Assembly (NCBI RefSeq): GCF_001182895.1
Contig: NZ_LFQR01000114.1
Span: 1-42,680, forward strand
Source of the DNA: Frateuria defendens
GTDB lineage: Bacteria; Pseudomonadota; Gammaproteobacteria; Xanthomonadales; Rhodanobacteraceae
DNA length: 42,680 bases
Reading direction: 5' to 3'
This document shows positions 33,554-41,055 of the stretch, in pieces. The notes beneath the pieces are model-generated. The model did not search any database. It was given only the letters and a program-made list of their open reading frames with translations, and was not told where the DNA came from. Position 1 is the stretch's first letter. Each line of letters begins with the position of its first letter. The translations under genes were made by a program, and so were the position numbers.

Positions 33554-34153
33554 ATGCCACCCCTCGCCCCGACCGTACTCGCGAACGCCCACGTCGCACT
33601 CGAACCCCTGACCCTCGACCACGTTCCGGCCCTGGAGGCGGCGGCCGCCGACGGCGAACTGTGGAAGCTGTGGTTCACCAGCGCGCCCGCGCCGGGCCAG
33701 GCCGGCGCCTACGTGGAGGCGGCGCTGGCCGGCCAGCGCGCCGGCGCCATGCTGCCGTTCGCGGTGCGCGAGAAGGCCAGCGGCGAGATCGTCGGCACCA
33801 CCCGCTACTACGATTTCGTGCCGGAACTGCCGCGCGTGGCGATCGGCTACACCTGGTACGCGAAGCGCTGGCAGAAGAGCCACCTCAACACCGCCTGCAA
33901 GCGCCTGCTGCTCGGCCACGCCTTCGAGGCGCTGGACTGCGTGGCGGTGGAGTTCCACACCGACCACCGCAACCTCGACTCGCAGCGCGCCATCGAGCGC
34001 CTGGGCGCCCACCGCGACGGCGTGCTGCGCGCCCACAAGCGCCGCCCCGACGGCAGCCTGCGCGACACCGTGTGCTACTCCATCCTCGCCGGCGAATGGC
34101 CGGACGTGGAACGCTGGCTGGGGCTCAGGCTGCAGCGGCTGGCGGGGCGCTAG
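33554..34153 (+). CDS. GNAT family N-acetyltransferase (RimJ/RimL type)
   Basis: A 199-residue acetyl-CoA-dependent acetyltransferase. LEPLTLDHVPALEAAAADGELWKLWF at the start, GEIVGTTRYYDF and IGYTWYAKRWQKSHLNTACKRLLLGHAFE (acetyl-CoA-binding region), then VEFHTDHRNLDSQRAIERLGAHRDG match the RimJ/RimL-like subgroup. Members acetylate protein N-termini or small amines; the target here is unknown. It is 10 bp downstream of ydcH and precedes a REP-like element. Confidence 0.9.
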   Translation: MPPLAPTVLANAHVALEPLTLDHVPALEAAAADGELWKLWFTSAPAPGQAGAYVEAALAGQRAGAMLPFAVREKASGEIVGTTRYYDFVPELPRVAIGYTWYAKRWQKSHLNTACKRLLLGHAFEALDCVAVEFHTDHRNLDSQRAIERLGAHRDGVLRAHKRRPDGSLRDTVCYSILAGEWPDVERWLGLRLQRLAGR

Positions 34154-34180
34154 TGGGCTCCTCTCAGGCATGGCCGCCCG

Positions 34181-34260
34181 GCAAGAGTGCGCCGGTGCGC
34201 GACAAGCCTATGCAGCAGCAACGCCGTAACGCTGCGGTCGCGCGCAAGGCGCGCTCCTAC
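34181..34260. repeat. REP-like palindromic element, copy 4
   Basis: The right half GGTCGCGCGCAAGGCGCGCT plus CCTAC (34236-34260) is well preserved; the left half (34181-34207, ending GTGCGCGACAAGC) is degenerate. It lies between convergent genes, as copies 1-3 do. Confidence 0.75.
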
Positions 34261-34292
34261 AGGTGCGTTTCGGTGCGTGCCGGGAGCCGGCT

Positions 34293-35681
34293 TCAGAGCA
34301 GCTGGTTGAGCAGCCGGTCCAGGCGCACGCGGCGCAGCCGCCGCAGCAGCCGGCGCACTTCGGGCGGATAGCTGCGCGCGCAGGGCAGCACCCGGTAGCT
34401 TTCCAGCCGCACGGCATGCCGGCGCAGCCGCTCCCACTCGGCGCGATGGCGCGCCACCAGCAACCCCGCCGGGTCGCGCAGCAGCAGGCCGTTCTCCAGG
34501 TCCAGCATCCAGGCGCGCGGGTTGAGGTTGTGGCCAGTGAGCAGGGCCGTGTCCTCGTCCACCAGCAGGCCCTTCAAGTGGTAGCTGTTGTCGCCGTGCC
34601 GCCACAGCCACAGGTTGAGCTGGCCGCGCGCGATGTGCACCTGGTGCGCCCGCGCGAAGCGGCGCAGGTTCGCCTCGTAGAGATAGGGCAGCAGGCCGAT
34701 GCGGCGGAACGGCTGCGCCGGTGGCACGTAGAAGTCGTTGGCGGTCTTGTCGCCCACCATGATGTCGATGCGGCAGCCGCGCCGCAGCAGCTGGCCGAGC
34801 GCCGCGCGCAGCGGCCGCGGCAGGTTGAAGTAGGGCGTGAACACCACCACCCGCCGGCGCGCGCCATGCAGCAGATCCAGCACGGCCTCGTTGAGCGCGT
34901 TGCCCTGGCGGCCGAAGCCGAGCAGCGGCGTCACCGCCACCGTGTCCGGGGCCGGCGCCTCGTCCGCCACCTCGTAGCGTGCCGCGAGCAGGCGCCGGCG
35001 CAGGCGGCGGATCGGCCCGAGCAGCTCGCGCGTGGCCGGCGGGCCGGGCCGGTCCAGCCGCTGCACGGCGCCGTCGGCGTGCAGCACGCGCTGCGCGAAG
35101 CCGGCCAGGCTGTCGGCCAGGCCGGCGTGCTCGATCAGGTGGTAGCGATCCAGCCGGTAGCGCCCGTGCCGGGCGAGGTAGACGTCGTTGAGGCTGGCGC
35201 CGGTATAGAGCACCGCCTCGTCGATCACGAAACCCTTCACGTGCAGCACGCCGAACAGCTCGCGGTGCTGCACCGGCACGCCCCACACCGCCACGCCCTC
35301 GCCGTGGCGCGCGGCATGGTCGCGGTACATCGCGGCATTGCCTTCGCTGCGGTCCTTGCCGATCAGGCCGCGCTGGGCGCGGTGCCAGTCCACGTAGACG
35401 TCGATGCGCAGCTGGGGCCGCGCGGCCTTCGCCGCGTACAGCGCCTCGAGCACTTCGCGCCCGCCGTCGTCGTCCTGCAGGTACAGCGCGACGAGCACGA
35501 TGCGCCGCTGCGCCCGCGCGATGCGCTCCAGCAGCGTGCGGCGGAAGGCGGCCGGCCCGGCCAGCACGTCGATCGCGCCGGCCGGCACCGCGAAGGCGGG
35601 AAGCGCGGGCGACGGCGCGCGGCGGCGGCGGAACGGCAACAGCCGGCCGGCCAGCCGGCGGGGAGCGGTGGAGAGATTCAT
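34293..35681 (-). CDS. pssA: CDP-diacylglycerol--serine O-phosphatidyltransferase, phospholipase D type
   Basis: A 462-residue enzyme that makes phosphatidylserine from CDP-diacylglycerol and serine, the committed step to phosphatidylethanolamine. It aligns along nearly its whole length with E. coli PssA (451 residues): IVLVALYLQDDDGG, VDWHRAQRG, GASLNDVYL, FTPYFNLP, VGDKTANDFY, GLLPYLYEANLRRF and NLNPRAWRLDLEN-like blocks are all present. The two HKD motifs are complete: H147-K149-D154 and H368-K370-D375. The enzyme is peripheral and binds membranes and ribosomes. The ATG at 35681 gives the family N-terminus plus a basic extension. With plsB, the window holds two phospholipid-synthesis genes. 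Confidence 0.95.
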   Translation of the reverse strand: MNLSTAPRRLAGRLLPFRRRRAPSPALPAFAVPAGAIDVLAGPAAFRRTLLERIARAQRRIVLVALYLQDDDGGREVLEALYAAKAARPQLRIDVYVDWHRAQRGLIGKDRSEGNAAMYRDHAARHGEGVAVWGVPVQHRELFGVLHVKGFVIDEAVLYTGASLNDVYLARHGRYRLDRYHLIEHAGLADSLAGFAQRVLHADGAVQRLDRPGPPATRELLGPIRRLRRRLLAARYEVADEAPAPDTVAVTPLLGFGRQGNALNEAVLDLLHGARRRVVVFTPYFNLPRPLRAALGQLLRRGCRIDIMVGDKTANDFYVPPAQPFRRIGLLPYLYEANLRRFARAHQVHIARGQLNLWLWRHGDNSYHLKGLLVDEDTALLTGHNLNPRAWMLDLENGLLLRDPAGLLVARHRAEWERLRRHAVRLESYRVLPCARSYPPEVRRLLRRLRRVRLDRLLNQLL

Positions 35682-35830
35682 GGCGCGCCATGGTAGCGCG
35701 ACGGCGACGCCGGCCCGGCTTCGCCCCGTCCGCAACCGGCTCATGCCCGAGCCATGGACGAGCGCCGGTGCGAAGGCCGGCGCACGCTCCCTCGCGGCGC
35801 GCCCCCGGAACCGGTTCAAAAGTCTCCTGC

Positions 35831-35858
35831 CTCCCTCCCCTGCGTGCAGGGGGAGGAG
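35831..35858. repeat. Hairpin in the 381-bp spacer upstream of pssA
   Basis: CTCCCTCCCCTGC-GT-GCAGGGGGAGGAG forms an almost perfect stem. Such CTCCC...GGGAG elements are common intergenic repeats in related genomes. The spacer 35682-36062 has no gene; this hairpin and REP copy 5 are all I see in it. Confidence 0.55.
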
Positions 35859-35940
35859 CCAACTGCGTCTACGGCAAGATTTTGAACAGGCGCTTGGAGC
35901 AGCCTGTTCGCGACCGCCTTGCAAGGCATTGCCGCAGCGG

Positions 35941-36020
35941 CAAGGGCACGCCTTGCGCGCGACAAGCCTGCGCGGCGGGAATGCCATGGCGCAACGGTCG
36001 CGCGCAAAGCGCGCTCCTTG
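35941..36020. repeat. REP-like palindromic element, copy 5
   Basis: Left half with CACGCCTTGCGCGCGACAAG (from 35948) and right half GGTCGCGCGCAAAGCGCGCT plus CCTTG (35996-36020), inverted, with a short spacer. Unlike the others it lies upstream of pssA and downstream of the efflux operon (both on the minus strand). Confidence 0.78.
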
Positions 36021-36062
36021 ACATGGCGACTGCGCGTCGGGGGCAAGGCCATGAAGCGGCGC

Positions 36063-37067
36063 TCAGGCGCCCGGCTTGCGCAACGCCAGCACCTTCACCG
36101 TCGCCGTCATCCCCGCCGCCAGCACCACGTCCGCCGGCAGGTGCTCGGTGTCGATGGCCACGCGCACCGGCACGCGCTGCGCGAGGCGCACCCAGTGGAA
36201 GGTGGGGTTGGCCTGGATCAGGAGGTCCGCGCCGGTGGGGTTCTCGCCGTCGGCGATGCCGCGCGCGATGCCGGTGATGCGGCCGCGCAGCTTCGCGCCG
36301 CTCATCAGGCGGATGTCCACCGGGTCGCCGATGCCGAGCTGGGGCAGCTTGGTTTCCTCGAAATAGCCGTAGATGTAGTAGCTGTGACTGTCGATCAGCG
36401 CCAGGCGCGCCGCGCCGGCGGGGGCGTAGTCGCCCACGCGCACGTCGAGATTGGTCACGTAGCCGTCCACCGAGGCGCGCACCTCGGTGCGCGCGAGGTC
36501 CAGCCGGGCACGGTCCACCGCCACCTTCGCCTGCGCCACCGCGGCCTCGGCCTGCTGGCGCGAGGCGCCGGCCTGGCGGCCGCTGGCCTGGGCCTGTTGC
36601 ATGGTGGCGTGGGCGGCGTTGGCCGCGGCCTCGGCGTCCTCGCGCTCCTCCTGCGAGATCACGTCGCCGATGCGCTGGCGGCGCGTGGCTTGCCCGGCGG
36701 CCTTCTCGTAGTCCGCCTCGCGCGCCGCCGCGCTCGCCAGTGCGGCGTTGATGTTGGCGCCGGCGGCGCGCGCGCTGGCCTCGGCGGCGGCGAGGTTGGC
36801 CTCGGCCTGCGCCAGGTCGTTGGCGAAGCGCTCCTGGTCGATCACGAACAGCAGGTCGCCCTTGTGCACGACCTGGTTGTCCTCCACCGCCACGCGCGTG
36901 ACCAGGCCGGACACGTCGGGCGCCACCTTCACCACCTCGGCGCGCACGCGGCCGTCGCGCGTCCACGGCGCATAGAGATAGTGCCGCCACATCGCGTGAC
37001 CGATCAGCACGGCGATCACGACCACGGTGGCGGTGATGAGAAAACGCAACAGCGATTGGACGTTCAT
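36063..37067 (-). CDS. aaeA: HlyD/AaeA-type membrane fusion protein of an efflux system
   Basis: A 334-residue periplasmic adaptor with one N-terminal transmembrane helix (about residues 8-27). DGRVRAEVVKVAPDVSGLV is the first lipoyl half-motif, followed by a long alpha-helical hairpin (about 75-190, rich in Ala/Gln/Glu) and the second lipoyl half DLARTEVRASVDGYVTNLDVRVGDY. A beta-barrel with SYYIYGYFEETKL completes the fold. It matches the AaeA group, which with AaeB exports aromatic carboxylic acids such as p-hydroxybenzoate. It is the last gene of a four-gene operon, 15 bp after the DUF1656 gene. Confidence 0.88.
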   Translation of the reverse strand: MNVQSLLRFLITATVVVIAVLIGHAMWRHYLYAPWTRDGRVRAEVVKVAPDVSGLVTRVAVEDNQVVHKGDLLFVIDQERFANDLAQAEANLAAAEASARAAGANINAALASAAAREADYEKAAGQATRRQRIGDVISQEEREDAEAAANAAHATMQQAQASGRQAGASRQQAEAAVAQAKVAVDRARLDLARTEVRASVDGYVTNLDVRVGDYAPAGAARLALIDSHSYYIYGYFEETKLPQLGIGDPVDIRLMSGAKLRGRITGIARGIADGENPTGADLLIQANPTFHWVRLAQRVPVRVAIDTEHLPADVVLAAGMTATVKVLALRKPGA

Positions 37068-37082
37068 GGGTGGCAGGCGGGC

Positions 37083-37283
37083 TCAGTGGACGAGGAACAG
37101 CCCCGCCGTGCCGAACAGGCACACGAACAGGGCCAGGCGAAACAGCGAGGGGTGCCACACCTGCCGGTACAGGCCGGTGCGGGCGAACACGTGATCGAGC
37201 AGCAGCATCAGCACCAGGCTGCCGAGGAACATCGGCAGCAGGCCGGGAAACAGCACGCCCATCAGGGCGAACTCGCGGGGCAT
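37083..37283 (-). CDS. aaeX: DUF1656 family small membrane protein (AaeX-like)
   Basis: A 66-residue protein with two hydrophobic segments, REFALMGVLFPGLLPMFL at the start, typical of the DUF1656/AaeX family that always accompanies AaeA/AaeB-type efflux genes. Its own role is unknown. The ATG overlaps the stop of the FUSC gene by one base (TGATG), so translation is coupled. Confidence 0.9.
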   Translation of the reverse strand: MPREFALMGVLFPGLLPMFLGSLVLMLLLDHVFARTGLYRQVWHPSLFRLALFVCLFGTAGLFLVH

Positions 37284-39379
37284 CAGGGGGTTTCCTTGTC
37301 CGGGTCGTCGGGAATGAGCGAGGCCAGCGGCGACTCCTCGTCGCGCAGGGCGCTGCGCAGTTGATAGAGATGGCTGCGCAGCGCCGGCGTGCGCGCGGCG
37401 ATGGCGATGGCCGCGCCCACCGCGCGGTCGGCGCGGCGCCAGTGGCCGGCGTCGGGCTCGCGGTAGAGCTCGCCCACCGCCGTCACCGCCTCCTGCACGG
37501 CCACCTGCAGGGCCGGCGCATAGGTCGCCCCGGCCATTTCCTCGCGCAGCTCGATCAGCACGCGCCCGCTCTCCTGCACCGCCAGGCCCCAGGCCAGCAG
37601 CACGCGGGATTCGCGGCTTTCCGGGCGGGTATGCGTCACCTGCTGCAGGAACAGGTCGCGGCTCACGCTCTCGAACTGCGGGCCCACCTCCGCCAGCGGC
37701 TCGCTGGCCGCCTGCCACACCAGCTCGCGCAGCCGGCGCAGCTGCCGCGCGCGCTGCCAGCGGGTGCCGTCCACGCCCGGCAGCACCATGTAGGCCACGG
37801 CGCACACCAGCACGCCGATCAGCAGCGCGATGGCGTTGTTGAGGAAGTAGCCCACGTCGTAGGTCATCGGGTTCTTCAGCCCGAGGGTGAAGGAGAAGCC
37901 GATCGCGTAGCCCACGCCGATGCCGAACAGCGTGGGCCGGGTGGCGAGGTAGAAGCCGATCGCCAGCCACGGCAGCAGCAGCGTCGCCAGCAGCGGGAAA
38001 CTGTCGCTGCCCGGCAGCAGCCAGAAGGCCGCCACGAAGGCCGCGCACGCGCCCAGCGCGAAGCCGACCAGGATACGCACCACCGCGCCCACCGGGTTGG
38101 GCATGGCCGCCACCAGGCCGCTGAATATGGCGGCCACGATCATCGCGCTGCCGCCCTCGGTCCAGTCGCTGGCGAGCCAGAACAGCGCCAGCGGCACCAG
38201 GGTGACGAAGCCGCGCAGCGCCACCAGCGCGGCGCCCAGCGCATCGGTGCTGCGGCGGAAGCGCACGCGCTCCACGTAGCGGCGGATCGGCCCGCCGCGC
38301 AGCGCCTCCTCGATGGCGATGAAGCCATGCAGCTCCTCCGCGAAACGCGCCGCCAGCGAGGCGCCGGTGTCGAACTCCAGCGGATCGCCGTCCAGCCCCT
38401 TGCGCAGCGCCATCGCGCGCCCGCGCAGCGAGGCGGCGAACGCCTCCACGCGCGGCGCCAGCACGCCCGGGTCGTGCTGCTGCCCGCGCGCCGGGCTGAG
38501 CGCGTCGCGCAGCGGCTCGCACAGCGCGATCAGGGCCTGCACGATCTCGGCGCGGCCGGCATGGTGCAGGCGCAGGATCAGGTGGTGCAGCGACTGGAAG
38601 CTGGTGGCCGCGGCCATGTAGCGCTCGTTGAACAGGCGCATCTGGCCGCTGCGGGCGTAGACCTCCGGGTCTTCGAAGATCACCGAGGCGCGCAGGTCTT
38701 CAAGCTGCACCGCGTTGCGCACGAAGGCCAGCTGGGCGCGCTCCATCTCCACCCGCGAAATGCTGCCGCCGGCGCTGTCGCGCACCAGGTCGATGAAGCC
38801 GGTGAACTGCCGGCGCACGTTCTGCCGCAGCGTCGTGTGCATGCGCTCGGGCAGGATCACGTCGCTAACCAGGCCGGACACCGCGATGCCCAGCAGCACC
38901 TCGCTCACGCGCATCACCGCCGAATCGAACACGTCCAGCGGGCTGTTCGCCACCGGCAGCGTCACGATGGCCGCCGTGTAGCCGGCCAGCACGAAGCCGT
39001 AGGCCATGAAGTTGCGGTAGAGCATGGCGCCGCCCGCGCACAGCGCCACCCACAGCGAGAGCGCCAGCAGGAACAGCTCGCGGTTCTGCGGCACCAGGCC
39101 CATCAGCACCAGCGCGAACACGCTGCCCGTTACCGTGCCGATCGCGCGATAGAAACTCTTGGCCAGCACCATGCCGCTGTGCGGGTGCATCACGATGGCC
39201 ACCGTCATCATGCAGGTGGAAGGCTGTTCCAGCCGCAGCCACATCGCCAGCCAGGTCGCCAGCAGCATCGCCAGCAGGCCCTTGGCCACGAACAGCCACG
39301 CGCGCGCCTCACCGGCGATGAACTCGCCCAGCCACGGCCAGCGCATGCGCTGCATGGAACGCGGAACGACGGCGAACAT
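37283..39379 (-). CDS. aaeB: FUSC/AaeB family efflux permease
   Basis: A 698-residue inner-membrane protein with two blocks of about five or six transmembrane helices (about residues 25-170 and 370-510), each followed by a cytoplasmic helical region. This is the aromatic acid exporter/fusaric acid resistance architecture (FUSC). SFYRAIGTVTGSVFALVLMGLVPQ and the GFYLATRPTLFGIGVGYAIGF region are characteristic. It works with the HlyD protein and DUF1656 protein downstream. Its start lies 3 bp after the marR stop. Likely substrates are aromatic acids or hydrophobic weak acids, but this is inference from the family. Confidence 0.92.
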   Translation of the reverse strand: MFAVVPRSMQRMRWPWLGEFIAGEARAWLFVAKGLLAMLLATWLAMWLRLEQPSTCMMTVAIVMHPHSGMVLAKSFYRAIGTVTGSVFALVLMGLVPQNRELFLLALSLWVALCAGGAMLYRNFMAYGFVLAGYTAAIVTLPVANSPLDVFDSAVMRVSEVLLGIAVSGLVSDVILPERMHTTLRQNVRRQFTGFIDLVRDSAGGSISRVEMERAQLAFVRNAVQLEDLRASVIFEDPEVYARSGQMRLFNERYMAAATSFQSLHHLILRLHHAGRAEIVQALIALCEPLRDALSPARGQQHDPGVLAPRVEAFAASLRGRAMALRKGLDGDPLEFDTGASLAARFAEELHGFIAIEEALRGGPIRRYVERVRFRRSTDALGAALVALRGFVTLVPLALFWLASDWTEGGSAMIVAAIFSGLVAAMPNPVGAVVRILVGFALGACAAFVAAFWLLPGSDSFPLLATLLLPWLAIGFYLATRPTLFGIGVGYAIGFSFTLGLKNPMTYDVGYFLNNAIALLIGVLVCAVAYMVLPGVDGTRWQRARQLRRLRELVWQAASEPLAEVGPQFESVSRDLFLQQVTHTRPESRESRVLLAWGLAVQESGRVLIELREEMAGATYAPALQVAVQEAVTAVGELYREPDAGHWRRADRAVGAAIAIAARTPALRSHLYQLRSALRDEESPLASLIPDDPDKETP

Positions 39380-39382
39380 GGC

Positions 39383-39880
39383 TCAGCCCCGGTCGAGTTG
39401 GTCCAGAAACTTCTTCAGCAAGCGCCGCAGCTGCGTCATCTCCGCTTCCGTCAAGCCGGACGCCTGCTGGTCCAGCAGCCCGCGCATCGCGGGAAGGAAA
39501 CTCTCGATGGTGGCCAGGCCCTGCTCGGTGAGGCTGAGCGCCACCTTGCGCCGGTCGCCCTCGTCCAGGCTGCGCTCGATCAGCCCCTTGCGGCACAACT
39601 CATTGGTCAGCCGCGTGATGTTGGCCGACTTCTCCCCCGCCGCCTCCGACAACTGCGAGGCATACAGCGCGTTGTCCTCGGTGCCGTAGAGCATCATCAG
39701 CAGGTTGTACTCGGGGTGGTTGATGCCCCAGGGCTTGAGCAGCAGGTTGGTGTCGTCGTGCACCCGCTTGTAGATGTGCTTGACCAGCCGCACCAGCACC
39801 GCCGAGTGATACGGAAAGGCCGGATGGCGCCGACGGGTGACGGCAAGACGCTGTTCGGTAGGCTGGAAGCTGCTGCTCAT
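39383..39880 (-). CDS. MarR family transcriptional regulator of the efflux operon
   Basis: A 165-residue winged-helix regulator. It contains a dimerisation helix (HSAVLVRLVKHIYKRVHDDTN), the recognition region NALYASQLSEAAGEKSANITRLTNELCRKGLIER (about residues 70-105) and the wing DEGDRRKVALSLTEQG, which includes the family's D-x-R-R. MarR proteins repress efflux genes until a phenolic ligand binds. It is the first gene of the marR-aaeB-aaeX-aaeA operon, with only 3 bp to the next gene. A possible operator lies 24 bp upstream of its start. E. coli uses a LysR protein (AaeR) here instead. Confidence 0.92.
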   Translation of the reverse strand: MSSSFQPTEQRLAVTRRRHPAFPYHSAVLVRLVKHIYKRVHDDTNLLLKPWGINHPEYNLLMMLYGTEDNALYASQLSEAAGEKSANITRLTNELCRKGLIERSLDEGDRRKVALSLTEQGLATIESFLPAMRGLLDQQASGLTEAEMTQLRRLLKKFLDQLDRG

Positions 39881-39903
39881 GAGGCCAGCCTTTGCTGACG
39901 CGA

Positions 39904-39927
39904 GTTAGTTCAGAAATGAAATATTAA
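39904..39927. promoter_or_regulatory. Possible MarR operator
   Basis: In an AT-rich patch 24 bp upstream of marR, GTTAATATTTCATTTCTGAA plus CTAAC contains the inner inverted repeat TTCA-TTTC-TGAA and outer GTTA/TAAC. The position fits autoregulation of the efflux operon. A transposase remnant begins just upstream, so the promoter may have been altered by that insertion. Confidence 0.3.
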
Positions 39928-39967
39928 CGTCGCAGGCTGAATCGCGGTTGGCTGCAGGCGGCCTTCG

Positions 39968-40310
39968 GGCGCGCGTTTTGTCGCAACGGGGGCGTATGGA
40001 GGGGCGTGGGCGTTGTCCGGCATCCGACTGCAGACCACCGATTTGCATTGCCCCCTGGCCGAACGGGCGCATCGAGCGTTTCTTCGGCACGTTCAAGCGC
40101 CACCTGGACCGCATCGTCATCGTGGACAAAGACGAACTGCGGACCAAGCTGGTGGAGTTCCGCGCCTGGTACAACCATGCGCGGCCGCATCAGCACCTCC
40201 ACGGCCATACACTGAGTGAGGTGTGGGGTGGCATCGCCAAATCCACCGGGAAGCCCTGCTTCGTCAGCGCGTGGGACGGACGGCTCACGGGGTGGTTCTT
40301 TCCACCATAA
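39968..40310 (+). pseudogene. Degenerate C-terminal end of an integrase-core transposase
   Basis: The end of an rve-type DDE transposase can be read in two frames. Frame one gives ALSGIRLQTTDLHCP (up to about 40053). The next frame gives PWPNGRIERFFGTFKRHL with the catalytic Glu, then RAWYNHARPHQHLHGHTLSEVWGG. The shift falls at a run of five C bases (40051-40055); four would restore one frame. The N-terminal two-thirds, with both catalytic Asp residues, is missing. This is an old IS remnant, or a fragment from a recombination event. It lies directly upstream of the marR promoter region. Confidence 0.75.
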
Positions 40311-40446
40311 CTTCCGACGAAAAAAACCATTTGACGGCAGCAAGCCAACGGACTGGACTGTCCACGGGCAGGCTGCGCGATGACGGCGCGAAACGGTGTC
40401 GAGGTGTGCCGAAAGCGCTGACTGCGGCACGTCACGACCGCTTCGC

Positions 40447-40493
40447 GGTGATTTTTGGCAACTCGATTTGTAAAGCGTTATACAAAAATCACC
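40447..40493. repeat. Inverted repeat downstream of the immunity gene
   Basis: GGTGATTTTTG (40447-40457) and CAAAAATCACC (40483-40493) are perfect 11-bp inverted arms with a 25-bp loop that holds part of a TTGTA...TACAA repeat. The 239 bp from 40311 to 40549 contain no gene. This may be a terminator of the toxin-immunity unit or an end of a mobile element. Confidence 0.45.
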
Positions 40494-40549
40494 CGAAATG
40501 CCAGCGAGAAGGGCTGTGGACACTGTGGACGGGACAACAAAATCAAAGA

Positions 40550-41053
40550 TCAACACTTGTCATAAATCATATTCAAATATGAATAAGCCTCCCCAAATAT
40601 TGTATCGAATTCACCATAGCGCAAATCCAATGCATTAGCACCGGAAGAATAAATCATGCCATAAAGCAGCCTTGAGCCACCACACCCATCAATTAAGAAA
40701 ATCCTCCACGAATCAAATATATCAACTGGTATACGCACATCAAGCCTAGCAGGCAAAAAATCATTCTTTACATAATTGTAAAAATCTCCGGAGCCCTCAT
40801 TAATAGCATCAGAAATGACATGGAGCGCATGATCAGCTGATAGCTCTAGAAGAGCAGGACAGAATCGCCCCCCCCTATCCCCTGCTATATATTTCATCTG
40901 AAACAATACGTCCCTTAAAGACGTTCCGGAATCATAATCACCAACAACAGCCCCGGAAATCCAATAGCAAAAACGCCCAAATAACCACTGGCCACCAGAA
41001 TCATTATCCAAATCAATACTTATCGCAAATCGCGACTTATCACCAAAAATCAT
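40550..41053 (-). CDS. Putative immunity protein of the Imm42 type
   Basis: A 167-residue protein encoded by DNA much richer in A and T than the rest of the window. MIFGDKSRFAISIDLDN at the start, WLFGRFCYWISGAVVGDYD and TSLRDVLFQMKYIAGDRG resemble the Imm42 immunity family of polymorphic toxin systems; the rest I do not recognise. It begins 2 bp after the stop of the hemagglutinin/toxin fragment, with the ribosome-binding site (GGGTGA) inside the end of the toxin gene. It would bind and neutralise the toxin tip of the neighbour in the cytoplasm. The family call rests on recall of motifs and is not certain; the position as immunity gene is strong. Confidence 0.6.
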   Translation of the reverse strand: MIFGDKSRFAISIDLDNDSGGQWLFGRFCYWISGAVVGDYDSGTSLRDVLFQMKYIAGDRGGRFCPALLELSADHALHVISDAINEGSGDFYNYVKNDFLPARLDVRIPVDIFDSWRIFLIDGCGGSRLLYGMIYSSGANALDLRYGEFDTIFGEAYSYLNMIYDKC

Positions 41054-41055
41054 AT

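Noticed and set aside
39948-40310. Intact small protein gene reading MAAGGLRARV...
   Set aside because: Only the part after the C-run resembles a protein family (transposase end); the first 30-odd residues are out of frame with the family.
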